Origin: Actinomycetes bacterium
GTDB taxonomy: Bacteria > Actinomycetota > Acidimicrobiia > Acidimicrobiales > Microtrichaceae
Length of the DNA stretch: 55,405 bases
Assembly (NCBI GenBank): GCA_029782335.1
Contig: JAKOVA010000287.1
Span: 1 to 55,405, forward strand
Direction of reading: 5' to 3'
Shown here: piece by piece, positions 1 through 7,957 of the stretch
Position numbering within the stretch: position 1 is the first letter of the stretch
Layout of the letters: the number at the start of each line of letters is the position of its first letter
Position numbers and translations under genes: made by a program
The notes under the pieces: generated by a model
What the model saw: the letters and a program-made list of their open reading frames with translations, nothing else
Told to the model about the DNA's origin: nothing
Databases searched by the model: none

Positions 1-533
1 TCCGCCGAGACCTCGGCCTCGGTGCGGCCCACCAAGGGGATCTCACCGTCGTGCAGGGCCGCGGCGATGCGATCCACTGCGGCACCGGCACGGTGGAGCA
101 CCGCGATCTCATGAGGGTCCTTGATCTCCCGCAGCGGACCGGTCAGCACGCTCGCAGGTTCCGATGTCAACCCATCGACCCGATGTTGCAAGCCGATCAG
201 GAACCGTGCCCAGGTGCGGTCGCCGACCGCAACCCTGCGGGCAGGTCCCAGCAACGACGCGACGAGTTCGAGCGGATCCTCCAGTTCGTCCCAGGGGCGC
301 AGGTCGAACAGCGCCGGGTCATGCGCGACGCGTGGCGCCTCGAGTCTCGGCACGACCAAGGTCGCCGCATCGGCGGTGAGGACCAGCATCGTCAGCCGCT
401 CGAGCGGCATCGCTTCATAGCCGCACAGCCACGGAAGATCCGCCCCGACCGACAGCAACAGCGCCTCGGTACCGCGCCCCGACATCGCTGCTCGCACTCG
501 GTCGAATCGCGTGCCGAACGGGGTCTGGCTCAC
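1..533 (-). CDS. M24-family aminopeptidase (Xaa-Pro aminopeptidase-like), N-terminal part only
   Basis: The C-terminus lies off the left edge; about 177 codons are visible. The translation begins MSQTPFGTRFDRVRAAM and continues with the pattern of a creatinase/prolidase N-terminal domain (LLLSVGADLPWLCGY, then PLREIKDPHEIAVLHRAG, the usual linker into the metal-binding M24 domain). The metal ligands would lie beyond the edge, so activity cannot be judged. The GTG start overlaps the stop of the upstream PNPOx-like gene in a GTGA arrangement, which fixes the start and implies translational coupling. It is the last visible gene of the lpdA-E2-lipBA operon. A proline-specific exopeptidase role is inferred from family; creatinase-like relatives cannot be excluded. 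Confidence 0.8.
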   Translation of the reverse strand, partial: MSQTPFGTRFDRVRAAMSGRGTEALLLSVGADLPWLCGYEAMPLERLTMLVLTADAATLVVPRLEAPRVAHDPALFDLRPWDELEDPLELVASLLGPARRVAVGDRTWARFLIGLQHRVDGLTSEPASVLTGPLREIKDPHEIAVLHRAGAAVDRIAAALHDGEIPLVGRTEAEVSA

Positions 534-1078
534 AAGCCCTCCATCGCCGGGAGGTCGTCGAGGCTGCGGCGGTTCTTCGCGGCGTGATACTCGGCGATGC
601 CGTCGGACCCTTTCGCCTCGGCCCACTCGGTGAGGCGGGGACGCTCCTCGACGAGCTCCATCACCGGCACGCCGTAGCCGCAGGAGGTACGCACCTCATC
701 GACCGCGAGACGGATCACGGCTCTCGCCCCGACGTCGGGAGGGAAGCGAGCCAACACACCGTCCTCGGCGGCGTCCGCCAGGGTGACGACGTCCGCTCGT
801 CCGAAGAGTCGGAGCACGAGGGGACGCTCGCCGAACGAGCAGAACATCACCGTCAAGCGATGGTTCTCACGCACGTGGGCGATCGTCTCGGCGCCGCTCC
901 CGGTGAGGTCGAGGTACGCGACGTTTCGTCGGTCGAGCACCCGGAACGTGTCACCGCCTTTTGGGGAAACGTTGACGTGGCCGTCGGGTCCGCTCGGCGC
1001 GGATCCGACGAAGAACACCGGTTGCGCCTCGATGAACGCCACGTGGTCGTCGCGCAGCTCCGGGAACGACGCACCCAT
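530..1078 (-). CDS. Pyridoxamine 5'-phosphate oxidase-family flavoprotein
   Basis: 182 residues. The sequence from MGASFPELRDDHVAFIE through VFFVGSAPSGPDGHVNVSPKGGD and LTGSGAETIAHVRENHRLTVMF matches the split-barrel FMN-binding PNPOx-like fold. The C-terminal part (SCGYGVPVM, then HAAKNRRSLDDLPAMEG) matches the actinobacterial subgroup usually annotated as pyridoxamine 5'-phosphate oxidase family, where F420 or FMN may be the cofactor. The ATG overlaps the stop of the lipoate gene upstream by one base (TGATG), so it is in the same operon and probably translationally coupled. True PLP biosynthesis is unlikely; an oxidoreductase of unknown substrate is the safer call. Confidence 0.8.
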   Translation of the reverse strand: MGASFPELRDDHVAFIEAQPVFFVGSAPSGPDGHVNVSPKGGDTFRVLDRRNVAYLDLTGSGAETIAHVRENHRLTVMFCSFGERPLVLRLFGRADVVTLADAAEDGVLARFPPDVGARAVIRLAVDEVRTSCGYGVPVMELVEERPRLTEWAEAKGSDGIAEYHAAKNRRSLDDLPAMEGL

Positions 1079-2778
1079 CAGCGCGCAACCTCGGAGATCC
1101 GTCCGCCGGCACCCGCCGCGACCGCGGCGTCCGCGGCACTTCCTGCGTGATGCGACGACCGCGTGAGTGGCGACGACTCGACGTGCGCGAAACCCAGTTC
1201 CGTCTCGCCGATGCGCTTCCACTCGGCGAACTCAGCGGGCGTCCACCACCGCTCGACCGGGAGGTGGTGGCCGGTGGGCCGGAGGTACTGGCCGATGGTG
1301 ACGATCTCGACGCCGACCGAGCGCAGGTCTGCCATGGTCGAGCACACCTCGTCGAAGGACTCGCCCATGCCCACGACGACGCCCGACTTCGCCAGGAAGC
1401 CACCGGCGGCGGATCGTGCGAGCACGGCGAGACTTCGGGCGTAGCCGGCGGAGGGCCGCACCGCCCGTTGCAGACGGGCGACCGTCTCGATGTTGTGGTT
1501 GACGACGTCGGGCCTCGAGGCCAGCACGGTCTCGAGGGAGTCCGCGTTCCCGGCGAGATCCGAGATGAGCACCTCGATACGGGCCGACGGGGCGACGAGG
1601 CGAACCGCCTCGACGGTTGCGGCCACATGGGCCGCGCCGCCGTCGTCGAGATCGTCGCGAGCGACCATCGTGATCACGACGTGGGACAGCCCCATACGCT
1701 GCACCGCAGCGGCGACACGCCCGGGCTCTCCCGCGTCGAGCGGCGCGGGGTGGCGGGTGTCCACCAGGCAGAACCCGCACGCACGCGTGCAGCGCTCTCC
1801 GCACACCATGAAGGTCGCAGTGCCTTCGCCCCAGCACTCGGACAGATTCGGACAGCCCGCCTCCTCACACACGGTGATGAGCCCGAGGTCGCGCACCGTT
1901 CGCCGAAGCGCCGTCGCGCGATCAGAGATCTGCACTCGAGCGCGGAGCCACTCGGGCTTTCGGGCATCGAGTGGCAATCCGCCCGAGACGCCGGCCTCGG
2001 CGAGGCGACCCTGGAGTCGCACGCTCGTCGATGTCGGCCGCGGCGCGTCGCCCGGTCCGGCGCCGCGGCTGAACGGTGAGAGATCGCGGTTGTCCGACGG
2101 GATCCGCCACACCACGTCCGCGCGGTCGAGCGCTCCTCGGCCCCACCGTTGCGCGGCACGTTCGACGACGGCGTCGACGACCTGCCGCATCGACGCGTCG
2201 ATCCCCTCTTGGGCGAGCGAGGTCACCCCTTTGTCGGCAATTCCGCACGGCACGATGTGGTTGAACATCGACAGATCCGGGTCGACGTTCAACGCGAAGC
2301 CGTGCATCGATCGTCCACGGGTCAGACGCACGCCGATCGCGGCGATCTTCCGTGGACGAGGCCCGGTCGGGTCGACCCACACGCCGGGGAACCGATCGAG
2401 ACGCCCGACGTTGTCGAGGCCGAGATCGGCCAGCGAGTCGATGACGAGCTGCTCGACCGACCGCACATAGGCAACGGTGTCGGCCATTCCCGCTGCGCTT
2501 CCGCCACGCCGGCCGGCCACGCTCAGGATCGGGTAGCCGACGAGCTGTCCGGGCCCGTGATAGGTGACGTCACCGCCACGGTCGATGTGATGCAACTCTG
2601 CGCCGACCGAAGCGGGGTCGACCAGCACGTGGCCCGTGTCGCCCCGGATGCCCAGCGTGTAGGTCTTCGGGTGTTCCAACAACAGGAGGTAGTCGTCGTA
2701 CCCGTGGTTGAAGATGCCGCGTTGCAGCGACAGCGCCTCCGCGTAGGGAACCCTCCCCAGCCAACGGGCTCTCAACAC
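1078..2778 (-). CDS. lipBA: LipB-LipA fusion: octanoyltransferase joined to lipoyl synthase
   Basis: One uninterrupted 566-residue frame. Residues 1-230 are LipB-like (LLLLEHPKTYTLG, RGGDVTYHGPGQLVGYP), with the acyl-transfer pair visible as Lys144 (RKIAAIGVR) and Cys178 (HIVPCGI). Residues about 270-566 are LipA: the auxiliary cluster motif C304-x4-C309-x5-C315, the radical-SAM motif C330-x3-C334-x2-C337, and a C-terminal RSSHHA in place of the usual RSSYHA. The linker (about 232-268) is Pro/Ser/Gly-rich. LipB moves octanoate from ACP to a lipoyl domain and LipA inserts two sulfurs. The gene lies 45 nt after the E2 gene, whose lipoyl lysine is the likely substrate. The two activities are normally separate proteins, so the fusion is unusual. 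The GTG start has only a weak Shine-Dalgarno. Confidence 0.92.
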   Translation of the reverse strand: MLRARWLGRVPYAEALSLQRGIFNHGYDDYLLLLEHPKTYTLGIRGDTGHVLVDPASVGAELHHIDRGGDVTYHGPGQLVGYPILSVAGRRGGSAAGMADTVAYVRSVEQLVIDSLADLGLDNVGRLDRFPGVWVDPTGPRPRKIAAIGVRLTRGRSMHGFALNVDPDLSMFNHIVPCGIADKGVTSLAQEGIDASMRQVVDAVVERAAQRWGRGALDRADVVWRIPSDNRDLSPFSRGAGPGDAPRPTSTSVRLQGRLAEAGVSGGLPLDARKPEWLRARVQISDRATALRRTVRDLGLITVCEEAGCPNLSECWGEGTATFMVCGERCTRACGFCLVDTRHPAPLDAGEPGRVAAAVQRMGLSHVVITMVARDDLDDGGAAHVAATVEAVRLVAPSARIEVLISDLAGNADSLETVLASRPDVVNHNIETVARLQRAVRPSAGYARSLAVLARSAAGGFLAKSGVVVGMGESFDEVCSTMADLRSVGVEIVTIGQYLRPTGHHLPVERWWTPAEFAEWKRIGETELGFAHVESSPLTRSSHHAGSAADAAVAAGAGGRISEVAR

Positions 2779-2823
2779 CGTCGTGCCCTCATCGCCCGGG
2801 GTGTGTCGAGCGCCCTTCGCTGG

Positions 2824-4266
2824 TCACAGCTCGGCGCTCCAGTCGCGGGTCTCGATGATCTCTTTGACCGTCCGCATGAAGGCTGCGGCATAGGCCCCGT
2901 CGAAGGCACGGTGATCCCACGAGAGCGTGAGGTTGCCAACCGAATGGATCGCGATCGACTCCGATCCGTCCGGGAGTTCGACGACGACAGGCCGCCGCTT
3001 CACACCATCGGTGGAAAGGATCGCGACCTGCGGCTGGTTGATGATCGGGGCCACGAGGAACGTGCCGTACGCACCGGAGTTGGAGATGGTGAACGTTCCG
3101 CCGGCGAGCTCGTCGGGCACCAGCCGCTTGGTCCGGGCGCGATCTGCGAGGTCTTTCACCTCGCGGGCGATCGCCCGGAGTCGCAGCCCCTCCGCCCCCA
3201 TGATCACCGGAGCGAGCAGGCCCTGGAAGTTCAGATCGACCGCGATCGAGAGATTCACGCCGTGGTGGACGATGAGTTCGCCATCACCGACCGTCGCGTT
3301 CATGTGTGGGAACTCGGCGAGCGCATCGATCACCGCTCGGGCGATGAACGGGAGGTACGTGAGCGCGAAGCCTTCCTCTTGCTCGAACTGCTCGCGAGCG
3401 GGCCGACGGGCGCGTTCCACGCCCTCGTAGTCGACGTCGACGGCCGTGATCACGTGAGGTGACGTCGCGCGGGACGCCACCATCAACTGGCCGGTGCGCA
3501 GGCGAATGTTGTTGAGCTTTTCGACCCGATCGACCCCCGGCGTGTGCGGCCGGGCGACCGGGGCCGCGGCGGGGGCGGCTTGAGGGGCCGGCGCTGGAGG
3601 CGTGGCGGACGCGGGCGCCGCAGCAGGAGCCGGCGCCACCGGAGACGGCGCCGTGGGAGCCGGTGCCGTTGCCGGGGCTGGCGCGGCGGCCGCTCGCGCG
3701 TCGATCACGGCGAGCACGTCCTCGCGGGTGATCCGGCCCCCGACGCCCGTCCCGGTGATCTGGGAGGCGTCGAGCTGGTGCTCGGTGATCAGGCGGCGGA
3801 CCAGCGGCGACAACAAGCGCGGCTCCACCCCATCGGTGTTGCCCGCAGCGGGCGCCGTCGCGGCAGCGGGCGCAGCAGAAGCAGGCGCAGGAGCGGCGGG
3901 CGGCGGCGGAGTGGCCGGAGCCGGAGCGGGCGGCACGAACGCCGGCGCCGGTTCGGGCGCGGGCGGAGCGGCCGGAGCAGGCGAAGCGGCCGGCTCGGTG
4001 GCCGGCGCAGCAGCATCGGCACCTCCCGAGGGCAAATCGCTCAGCACCACGAGCACCGTGCCGACGTCGACCGTCTCGCCTTCCGGCACCCGAATCTCGG
4101 TCACATAGCCCGCCATCGGCGACGGGACCTCGGAGTCGACTTTGTCGGTCGACACCTCGAAGAGCGGCTCGTCTTCCTCGACGTGATCACCAACCTGCTT
4201 GAACCACTTGGTGATCGTTCCTTCGGTGACCGACTCGCCCAACTGGGGCATCGGGATCTCTGGCAT
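2824..4266 (-). CDS. Dihydrolipoyllysine acyltransferase (E2) of a 2-oxoacid dehydrogenase complex
   Basis: 480 residues. One lipoyl domain (1-80) with the lipoyl lysine at Lys42 (STDKVDSE). A long Ala/Pro linker follows, then a peripheral-subunit-binding domain (LLSPLVRRLITEHQLD...GVGGRITREDV), a second Ala/Pro linker, and the catalytic domain ending in the acyltransferase motif His452-R-A-F-Asp456-Gly. It transfers acetyl, succinyl or branched acyl groups to CoA; the sequence alone does not decide which. The homodimeric AceE at 10.1 kb makes a pyruvate role likely, but actinobacteria often share one E2 between pyruvate and 2-oxoglutarate complexes. The start was placed at MPEIPMPQLG because the lipoyl domain begins there. 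It follows lpdA by 57 nt and precedes lipBA by 45 nt. Confidence 0.93.
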   Translation of the reverse strand: MPEIPMPQLGESVTEGTITKWFKQVGDHVEEDEPLFEVSTDKVDSEVPSPMAGYVTEIRVPEGETVDVGTVLVVLSDLPSGGADAAAPATEPAASPAPAAPPAPEPAPAFVPPAPAPATPPPPAAPAPASAAPAAATAPAAGNTDGVEPRLLSPLVRRLITEHQLDASQITGTGVGGRITREDVLAVIDARAAAAPAPATAPAPTAPSPVAPAPAAAPASATPPAPAPQAAPAAAPVARPHTPGVDRVEKLNNIRLRTGQLMVASRATSPHVITAVDVDYEGVERARRPAREQFEQEEGFALTYLPFIARAVIDALAEFPHMNATVGDGELIVHHGVNLSIAVDLNFQGLLAPVIMGAEGLRLRAIAREVKDLADRARTKRLVPDELAGGTFTISNSGAYGTFLVAPIINQPQVAILSTDGVKRRPVVVELPDGSESIAIHSVGNLTLSWDHRAFDGAYAAAFMRTVKEIIETRDWSAEL

Positions 4267-4323
4267 GGTCGTCCGTTTCCTTCCTCGGTTCGTCCGGTCG
4301 TCCCCGATCATCGGGGCACGCGC

Positions 4324-5751
4324 TCAGTGCAGGCTGCGACCCGTCATCGCCAGCATCGTCTCGCCGAACAATTCGGACAGCGACGGGTGGGGCTGAATGA
4401 AGGCGGCGACCTCGTCGACGGTCGCCTCCCAGTTCACGGCGAGGTAGCCCTGCCCGAGTTGTTCGGTCACCCACGGCCCGACCATGTGCACACCGAGGAT
4501 GCGGCCCGCCCGACCGTCCGCGGTCTTCTCGGCGATGACCTTCACCATCCCGTCGGTCTGACCGAGGATCACCGCCCGCCCGTTGCCGAGGTAGCGGTGC
4601 TTGGAGGTCACCACCTCGTAGCCCGCTTCGATGGCGGCCGACTCGGAGTACCCGGCGAACGCGACCTCGGGCTGGCAGTAGATCGCCCACGGCACCCGTG
4701 AGTAGTCGATCCCGATCGGCGACTCGCCGAGGATGTCTTTGATCGCGACCATCCCCTCGGCATACCCGACATGCGCGAGTTGGGGGGTGGCGATCGCATC
4801 GCCCACGGCCCACACACCCGGCTCAGCCGTGCGACACGTGGGATCGGCGACGATGAAGCCTCGCTCATCGATCCCCACGTTCACACCTGCGGCGATCACG
4901 CCGGCGGTCGCCGGCCGGCGACCGACCGAGACGACCACAGCGTCGACGGCGATCTGTTCGCCATCACCGAAGGAGACCGTCGTGCCACCCTCGGGGCGGG
5001 GCTGATGGCCCGTGACCGCAACACCGGTGCGGATCGTGATCCCCTTCTTCTTGAAGGAGCGCTCGACGATTCCGGTGACATCGGCGTCACAGCCGGGGAG
5101 GATCTTCGGGAGCGCCTCGAGGATCGTCACCTGCGTGCCCATGTCCGCCAGCGTCGAGGCGAACTCACAGCCGATCGCGCCGCCACCGATCACCACGGCG
5201 GTCGCCGGGATCGAGCGCAGCTCGAGGAACTCGTCGGAGGTGAACACCACCCGACCGTCGGGCTCGAAGCCCGGGATGGTCCGGGGCAGGGACCCTGGGG
5301 CCAGGATCACCGCGTCGCCGCTGATGATCGTGGATCGGCCGTCCGCACCGCTGACCTGGACCTGATGGTTCGGCCCCAGCGTGCCCCAGCCGTCGAAGAC
5401 GTCGACCTTGCGGCTCTTCAGGAGGCTCGACAACCCCGTGAACATCTGGTCGACGACCCGCTGCTTGCGGTCGACGGTGACGCCCCAGTCCACCGCGGGC
5501 GGTTCCGCGAGGATGCCGAACTCCTTGGCGTGGTTGACGGTGCGGTACACCGCAGCCGACTCGAGCAGCTCCTTTGCCGGAATGCATCCGCGGTGCAGGC
5601 ACGTTCCGCCGACCTTGTCGCGTTCCACGAGCGCAATTCGCAGGCCGGCACTCGCCCCGTAGAGGGCGGAGGCGTAGCCGCCGGGACCTCCGCCGATCAC
5701 CACGACGTCGTAGTGGTGTGCGCCGCTCTCGTTGCCGTTGCCCTGGTCCAC
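4324..5751 (-). CDS. lpdA: Dihydrolipoamide dehydrogenase (E3)
   Basis: 475 residues. FAD-binding GxGxxG (VVIGGGPGGYASA, near 18-28), redox disulfide Cys51-x4-Cys56 (GGTCLHRGCIPAK), an NAD-binding GGGAIGCEFAS segment mid-protein, FAD site VWAVGDA, and the C-terminal His455/Glu460 pair (HPSLSELFGE) that forms the second half of the active site. It reoxidises dihydrolipoyl groups with NAD. The GTG start is preceded by an AGAGGAG Shine-Dalgarno. It is the first gene of the minus-strand run E3-E2-LipBA-PNPOx-M24, so the operon promoter should lie in the 64-nt gap upstream. Length and motifs are normal for the family. Confidence 0.96.
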   Translation of the reverse strand: MDQGNGNESGAHHYDVVVIGGGPGGYASALYGASAGLRIALVERDKVGGTCLHRGCIPAKELLESAAVYRTVNHAKEFGILAEPPAVDWGVTVDRKQRVVDQMFTGLSSLLKSRKVDVFDGWGTLGPNHQVQVSGADGRSTIISGDAVILAPGSLPRTIPGFEPDGRVVFTSDEFLELRSIPATAVVIGGGAIGCEFASTLADMGTQVTILEALPKILPGCDADVTGIVERSFKKKGITIRTGVAVTGHQPRPEGGTTVSFGDGEQIAVDAVVVSVGRRPATAGVIAAGVNVGIDERGFIVADPTCRTAEPGVWAVGDAIATPQLAHVGYAEGMVAIKDILGESPIGIDYSRVPWAIYCQPEVAFAGYSESAAIEAGYEVVTSKHRYLGNGRAVILGQTDGMVKVIAEKTADGRAGRILGVHMVGPWVTEQLGQGYLAVNWEATVDEVAAFIQPHPSLSELFGETMLAMTGRSLH

Positions 5752-5815
5752 CCGATCTCCTCTGACGACCTGCGGCCGAGCCTACCGTCGCGTGTCGCCG
5801 CTTCGGCCCGGCGCC

Positions 5816-5908
5816 CTACCGGGCTGCGATGAATATCTGCACGATTCCGGCGATCAGAACCGCGAGACCGCAGATGACCGAGAGCGTGATGAGGAGGCGG
5901 GTGCTCAC
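5816..5908 (-). CDS. 30-residue single-pass membrane peptide
   Basis: A GTG-to-TAG frame encoding 30 residues. After Ser-Thr-Arg almost all the rest is one hydrophobic helix (LLITLSVICGLAVLIAGIV), ending IAAR. There is no Shine-Dalgarno, but a TAACGT box lies 7 nt upstream of the GTG, the same arrangement seen before many other genes in this window. It lies between lpdA (same strand, downstream) and dprE2 (divergent). I do not recognise the family. Support is the membrane helix plus the promoter position; the frame is short enough that chance cannot be excluded. Confidence 0.5.
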   Translation of the reverse strand: MSTRLLITLSVICGLAVLIAGIVQIFIAAR

Positions 5909-5915
5909 GGATGCC

Positions 5916-5921
5916 ACGTTA
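5916..5921 (-). promoter_or_regulatory. Candidate -10 box of a leaderless promoter for the 30-residue peptide
   Basis: TAACGT on the minus strand, 7 nt before the GTG at 5908; no Shine-Dalgarno is present. The spacing puts the transcription start at or next to the start codon. Confidence 0.45.
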
Positions 5922-5974
5922 GATTGACCGGCTCGTCCACCCCAGGCGACGTGTGACACCAGGAGGATCCAGGG

Positions 5975-6736
5975 ATGAGAAACGCGCTCGGCGGCGTGCA
6001 GTCGGTGCTGGTGTTGGGCGGAAGTTCCGAGATCGCCGCGGCGACGGTGCGCCGATTCGTCGCCGACCGCTGCAACAAGGTGATCCTCGCCGTCCGGGAA
6101 CCGGTTTCGGTCCACGGCCTGGCGGAGGAGCTCCGCGCGGCGGGCGCGGCCGTCGAGGTGGTGGCCTTCGACGCCCACGACACGGCGACTCACGCGGCGT
6201 TCATCGACGACCTCTTCGACCGCCACGGGGACATCGACTGTGTGCTGTCCGCGTTCGGGGTGCTGGGCAACCAGGACACCTTTGACGACGATGCCGCCGC
6301 TGCGGCGGACGCCGTCGTCGTCAACCTCGCCGGCCAGGTGTCGGCGTTGACGGCGACCGCAGCACGCATGCGCAGCCAAGGCCACGGCCTCATCGTCGTG
6401 CTCTCCTCGGTCGCCGGCCAACGCGTCCGCCGGGACAACGCGGTGTACGGAGCCACCAAAGCCGGCCTCGACGGCTTCGCGCGCGGCCTCGGAGATCGTC
6501 TCGTCGGAAGCGGCGTGAAGGTGATGGTCGTCCGGCCCGGCTTCGTCACCACCCGCATGACCGCCGGAATGGATCCGGCGCCGTTCTCCACGACGGCGGA
6601 GCGCGTCGCCGAGGACATCGTGACGGGGATCGCCCGCGGAGCCGAAGTCGTCTGGTCACCGGGCGTGCTCCGGTACCTCTTCGCCGTCCTCCGGGCGCTG
6701 CCGACGCCGGTGTGGCGGAAGGTCTCCGCCCGCTGA
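5975..6736 (+). CDS. dprE2: DprE2-like decaprenylphospho-2'-keto-arabinose reductase (SDR)
   Basis: 253 residues. The N-terminus GGVQSVLVLGGSSEIAAATVRRF matches the DprE2 form of the SDR nucleotide site (GGTSEIG in mycobacteria). The catalytic segment LSSVAGQRVRRDNAVYGATKAGLDGF holds the YxxxK pair. The C-terminal VWSPGVLRYLFAVLRALPTPVWRK closely resembles mycobacterial DprE2. With DprE1 it epimerises decaprenylphosphoryl-ribose to the arabinose donor for cell-wall arabinan. A strong AGGAGG Shine-Dalgarno lies 8 nt upstream. Neighbours downstream are a START-like protein and a HAD phosphatase. DprE1 and the UbiA-type prenyltransferase are not in this window, so pathway assignment is by homology only. 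Confidence 0.82.
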   Translation: MRNALGGVQSVLVLGGSSEIAAATVRRFVADRCNKVILAVREPVSVHGLAEELRAAGAAVEVVAFDAHDTATHAAFIDDLFDRHGDIDCVLSAFGVLGNQDTFDDDAAAAADAVVVNLAGQVSALTATAARMRSQGHGLIVVLSSVAGQRVRRDNAVYGATKAGLDGFARGLGDRLVGSGVKVMVVRPGFVTTRMTAGMDPAPFSTTAERVAEDIVTGIARGAEVVWSPGVLRYLFAVLRALPTPVWRKVSAR

Positions 6737-6778
6737 AGCGTTGGACGCCCGCCGCCGCGATCTGTGAAGGTGACACGC

Positions 6779-7243
6779 ATGCCCGTCGACATGGCCGCCC
6801 GCCGCAGTTCCGCCAGCCGCACGATCGCCGCTTCGGCGTCGCAGATCTTCGACGTGCTGGCCGACGCGTCCCTGCACTCGGTGATCGACGGCTCCGGCCA
6901 GGTGCGGGCGTCGCGGGAGGCGCGGCCTGAGCGCCTCGCGCTGGGTTCGCGTTTCGGCATGAAGATGCGCATCGGGCTCCCCTATGTCATCACCAACGAA
7001 GTGGTGGAGTTCGAGGCCGACCGCCGGATCGCCTGGCGGCATCTCGGCCGCCACATCTGGCGTTACGAACTCGAGCCGATCGACGAGCACTCGACCAAGG
7101 TGACCGAGACCTTCGACTGGTCGCCGTCGCCGATCGCCAAGATCCTCGAGTTCGCCGGGTACCCCGAGCGTCACCTCCGGAACATCGAGCGCACCCTCGA
7201 GCGGCTCGACGCATACGTCACGAACCGCTCCGCCGGCCTGTGA
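6779..7243 (+). CDS. SRPBCC (START/Bet v1-like) family protein
   Basis: 154 residues. The pattern SRTIAASASQIFDVLADASLHSVIDGSG, then RFGMKMRIGLPYVITNEVVEFEADRRIAWRH and YELEPIDEHSTKVTETFDWS is typical of the hydrophobic-cavity SRPBCC fold; proteins of this kind bind lipids or act as cyclases and their ligand cannot be read from sequence. An in-frame GTG lies 15 nt earlier, but a GAAGGTGA sequence is well spaced for the ATG chosen. It follows dprE2 by 42 nt, and its stop overlaps the start of the HAD gene (GTGA), so the three form one unit; a lipid-linked role is inference. Confidence 0.75.
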   Translation: MPVDMAARRSSASRTIAASASQIFDVLADASLHSVIDGSGQVRASREARPERLALGSRFGMKMRIGLPYVITNEVVEFEADRRIAWRHLGRHIWRYELEPIDEHSTKVTETFDWSPSPIAKILEFAGYPERHLRNIERTLERLDAYVTNRSAGL

Positions 7244-7869
7244 GCGACGCTCGTCCGATCGCTGCGTTCGACTTCGACGGCACCATCACCCAGCGCGACA
7301 CGCTGCTGGGGTTTCTCACCTTCGTCGCCGGCCGGAGGGCCGTGACCGCAGCAATGTTGCGTCACGCCGGTGGGCTGCTCCGTGGTCTGCGCGACGACGT
7401 CGAACGGGATGCGTCCAAGGAGCGGGTCCTCGGCGCCGTGATGGGTGGGCGGTCACTCGATGACGTCACCGCCGCCGGCGTTCGCTACGCCGCCCTGCTG
7501 CCGCAACGGTTCCGTCCGGAGGTCACCGCGCAGGTGCGCTGGCACCTCGACGAGGGCCACGAGGTGGTGCTCGTCTCGGCGTCGCTCGAGTACTACCTCC
7601 GCCCCGCCGCGGAGGCCCTGGGGCTCACCGACGTCATTGGCGTCACCATGGAGGCCGACGCCTCGGGACGGCTCACCGGACGCCTCGCTCGCCCGAACGT
7701 ACGAGCGGAGGAGAAGGCGGTGCGGCTCCGCGAGTGGTGGGGTAAGCGGCCCGCTACCGAGCTGTGGGCCTACGGGAACTCCTCGGGTGACGAGGCGTTG
7801 CTCGCGCTCGCGGATCACCCGACCTGGATCGGGCGCCGCGCCCGGGACGTCCAGACCGCCGCGTCCTGA
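7240..7869 (+). CDS. HAD-IB family phosphatase
   Basis: 209 residues. Motif I is FDFDGTIT (Asp11 nucleophile, Asp13 acid/base), motif II is VLVSASLEYY (Ser), and motif III/IV is the Lys in RAEEKAVRL followed by AYGNSSGDEALL. This is the HAD subfamily IB pattern of SerB-like and lysolipid phosphatases. The GTG start overlaps the stop of the SRPBCC gene (GTGA). Placement after dprE2 suggests a phosphatase acting in the polyprenyl-phosphate arabinose pathway, since HAD-IB domains are found near or fused to UbiA prenyltransferases in related systems; that is inference, and a general phosphoserine-type phosphatase remains possible. Confidence 0.8.
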   Translation: MSDARPIAAFDFDGTITQRDTLLGFLTFVAGRRAVTAAMLRHAGGLLRGLRDDVERDASKERVLGAVMGGRSLDDVTAAGVRYAALLPQRFRPEVTAQVRWHLDEGHEVVLVSASLEYYLRPAAEALGLTDVIGVTMEADASGRLTGRLARPNVRAEEKAVRLREWWGKRPATELWAYGNSSGDEALLALADHPTWIGRRARDVQTAAS

Positions 7870-7886
7870 CCCACGTTGCACAACAA

Positions 7887-7906
7887 CCCTCCGGTGCGGC
7901 GGAGGG
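7887..7906. terminator. Hairpin between convergent HAD and SDR genes
   Basis: CCCTCCG and CGGAGGG pair perfectly (7 bp) around a 6-nt loop, in the 88-nt gap where the HAD gene (+) and the SDR gene (-) converge. There is no T-tract, so termination is inferred from position. Confidence 0.4.
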
Positions 7907-7957
7907 ACCCTCGGAGCAGTCTCCGGGGCCCGACCACCGCACCGGTGAGGGAGATCG

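Noticed and set aside
2149-3462. 437-codon plus-strand frame across lipBA and E2
   Set aside because: Spans two supported minus-strand genes and their gap; composition typical of a shadow frame.
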